From UBA8958 sp964571695 (GTDB lineage Bacteria; Desulfobacterota; Syntrophia; Syntrophales; UBA8958), in contig CAZNDG010000001.1 of assembly GCA_964571695.1 (NCBI GenBank), positions 248,001 through 312,000 on the forward strand: DNA of 64,000 bases, read 5' to 3'. The notes beneath the pieces are model-generated. The model was given only the letters and a program-made list of their open reading frames with translations. It ran no database searches and was not told the DNA's origin. This document shows positions 63,339 through 64,000 of the stretch, one piece after another; positions within the stretch are counted from its first letter, which is position 1, and each line of letters opens with the position of its first letter. A program made the translations under genes and the position numbers.

Positions 63339-63614
63339 ATGAACAAATCCGGGTTGATCGAAGCATTGAGCAGGAAAGAGAATGTCACCGAGAAAAAGGC
63401 GGTCGAAGTGGTTAATCTTATCTTCAAGGGGTTTACAGAAGAATTGAAGAAGGGGGGAAGGATAGAGATCCGGGGTCTGGGCAGCTTCGTGGTGCGCGAT
63501 TACGAGGCCTATACCGGACGGAACCCCAAGACCGGCAAGAATATCAAGGTGTCTCCCAAGAAGCTGCCATTTTTCAAAGTCGGCAAGGAGTTGAAAGAAA
63601 AGGTCGATAATTAA
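63339..63614 (+). CDS. hup: HU-family DNA-binding protein
   Basis: 91 residues. GLGSFVVRDYEAYTGRNPKTGK carries the HU/IHF beta-arm. SD AGGGAGGGG upstream. Distinct from the IHF-type gene after pheT. Monocistronic between its own promoter and terminator. Confidence 0.92.
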   Translation: MNKSGLIEALSRKENVTEKKAVEVVNLIFKGFTEELKKGGRIEIRGLGSFVVRDYEAYTGRNPKTGKNIKVSPKKLPFFKVGKELKEKVDN

Positions 63615-63656
63615 CGGCAGCCGGGACCGGCAAAAGGTCCTGCCCGCCGTTTTTAA
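63614..63656 (+). terminator. Intrinsic terminator after hup
   Basis: GGACC and GGTCC form the top of a stem and ACGGC and GCCGT its base, with a T-run TTTTT directly after. Confidence 0.85.
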
Positions 63657-63740
63657 AATGGAGGGATCATCCCGAAGCGGCCTTCAACCTGCCGTTTTTC
63701 AGGACGATCCCTTTTTGCATTGATTGGTTGTGATCTTTCC

Positions 63741-64000
63741 ATGATCCATTCCATCCTCTTTGTCCTGACCCTGCTCACGACGCTTATTGCCGGGGCCATC
63801 CAGCAGGGGGTCAACCTCCTGGAAACCCCCGGCGGCATCTGGCACGGAATACCTTTTTCCTTTACGCTGCTGGTAATTCTTGCCGCTCACGAATTCGGCC
63901 ATTATTTTATGGCCCGGCATCACGAAGTGGATGTGACGCTGCCCTATTTCATTCCGGCCCCGTCGTTCATCGGCACCTTCGGGGCCTTTATCAAGATGAG
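63741..64000 (+). CDS. M50 site-2-type membrane protease, cut by window end
   Basis: Reads MIHSILFVLTLLTTLIAG, a hydrophobic segment, then LAAHEFGHYFMARHHEV with the HExxH zinc motif, then PYFIPAPSFIGTFGAF. The frame is open to base 64000 (86 codons). Such metallopeptidases of the SpoIVFB/RseP group lie next to trpS-scpAB in other deltaproteobacteria. The ATG at 63741 has no clear SD, so the true start is uncertain. Confidence 0.86.
   Translation, partial: MIHSILFVLTLLTTLIAGAIQQGVNLLETPGGIWHGIPFSFTLLVILAAHEFGHYFMARHHEVDVTLPYFIPAPSFIGTFGAFIKM

Noticed and set aside
1..64000. CRISPR arrays, prophage or complete defence island
   Set aside because: No regularly spaced repeats, cas genes, phage structural genes or intact restriction genes were seen; the hsdM and IS pieces are isolated relics.

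Overview
The window looks like one scaffold from an anaerobic, probably syntrophic, deltaproteobacterium (Desulfobacterota; a Syntrophus/Smithella-like relative is my best guess). This rests on gene content: an oxygen-sensitive class III ribonucleotide reductase, a fatty-acid beta-oxidation operon, an archaeal-type phosphoglycerate mutase, a PxxKW cysteine-rich small protein, the tmRNA tag ANDYEYALAA and an infC gene that starts on AUC. No species call is possible from the sequence alone.

Layout. (1) 1-2.75 kb, minus: nrdD-nrdG behind a promoter carrying two NrdR-like boxes. (2) 2.9-12.9 kb, minus: an apgM remnant, a short acyl-CoA dehydrogenase with its own promoter, then (in transcription order from 12.5 kb down) two thiolases, 3-hydroxyacyl-CoA dehydrogenase, enoyl-CoA hydratase, a long acyl-CoA dehydrogenase and intact apgM. 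A 100-N gap at 5950-6049 is flanked by identical 55-bp sequence and is probably an assembly artefact. (3) 13.2-24.6 kb, plus: a YgbA-like protein, PolX, RecC, RecB, RecD and a DUF4126 membrane protein. (4) 24.7-25.7 kb: a decayed ISL3-type transposase and a long inverted repeat. (5) rnhA (plus), then uxs-FAD oxidoreductase-ugd (minus), which convert UDP-glucose to UDP-xylose. (6) 30.4-33.5 kb, plus: rsmI, a small acidic protein, a DUF799 lipoprotein, a FecR-domain protein and a pgsA-like gene. (7) tRNA-Val(GAC), then thrS-infC-rpmI-rplT-pheS-pheT-ihfA-merR. (8) 41.1-48.5 kb: PxxKW gene (minus), an EIID-HPr-EI partial PTS and plsB (plus), and eno (minus). (9) ttcA, smpB, a STAS protein and ssrA. 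(10) a decayed hsdM. (11) 52.7-59.9 kb, plus: a QueG-like ferredoxin protein, a cupin, a FabK/NMO-like flavoprotein, nadK-recN-GNAT-mltA. (12) trpS-scpA-scpB-rluB, hup, and the start of an M50 protease cut by the right edge.

Functionally most of the window is core metabolism and information processing. The accessory parts are the decayed insertion sequence, the hsdM relic and the apgM relic. A recurring feature is a set of promoters with a TTGACA-like -35, a spacer of about 17 bp and a TA-rich -10; these let several operon starts be placed. I did not find a clearly new defence or biosynthetic system. The most useful observations are the NrdR promoter architecture, the false scaffold gap, the apgM duplication relic, the AUC start of infC, the interposed oxidoreductase in the UDP-xylose operon and the isolated EIID.
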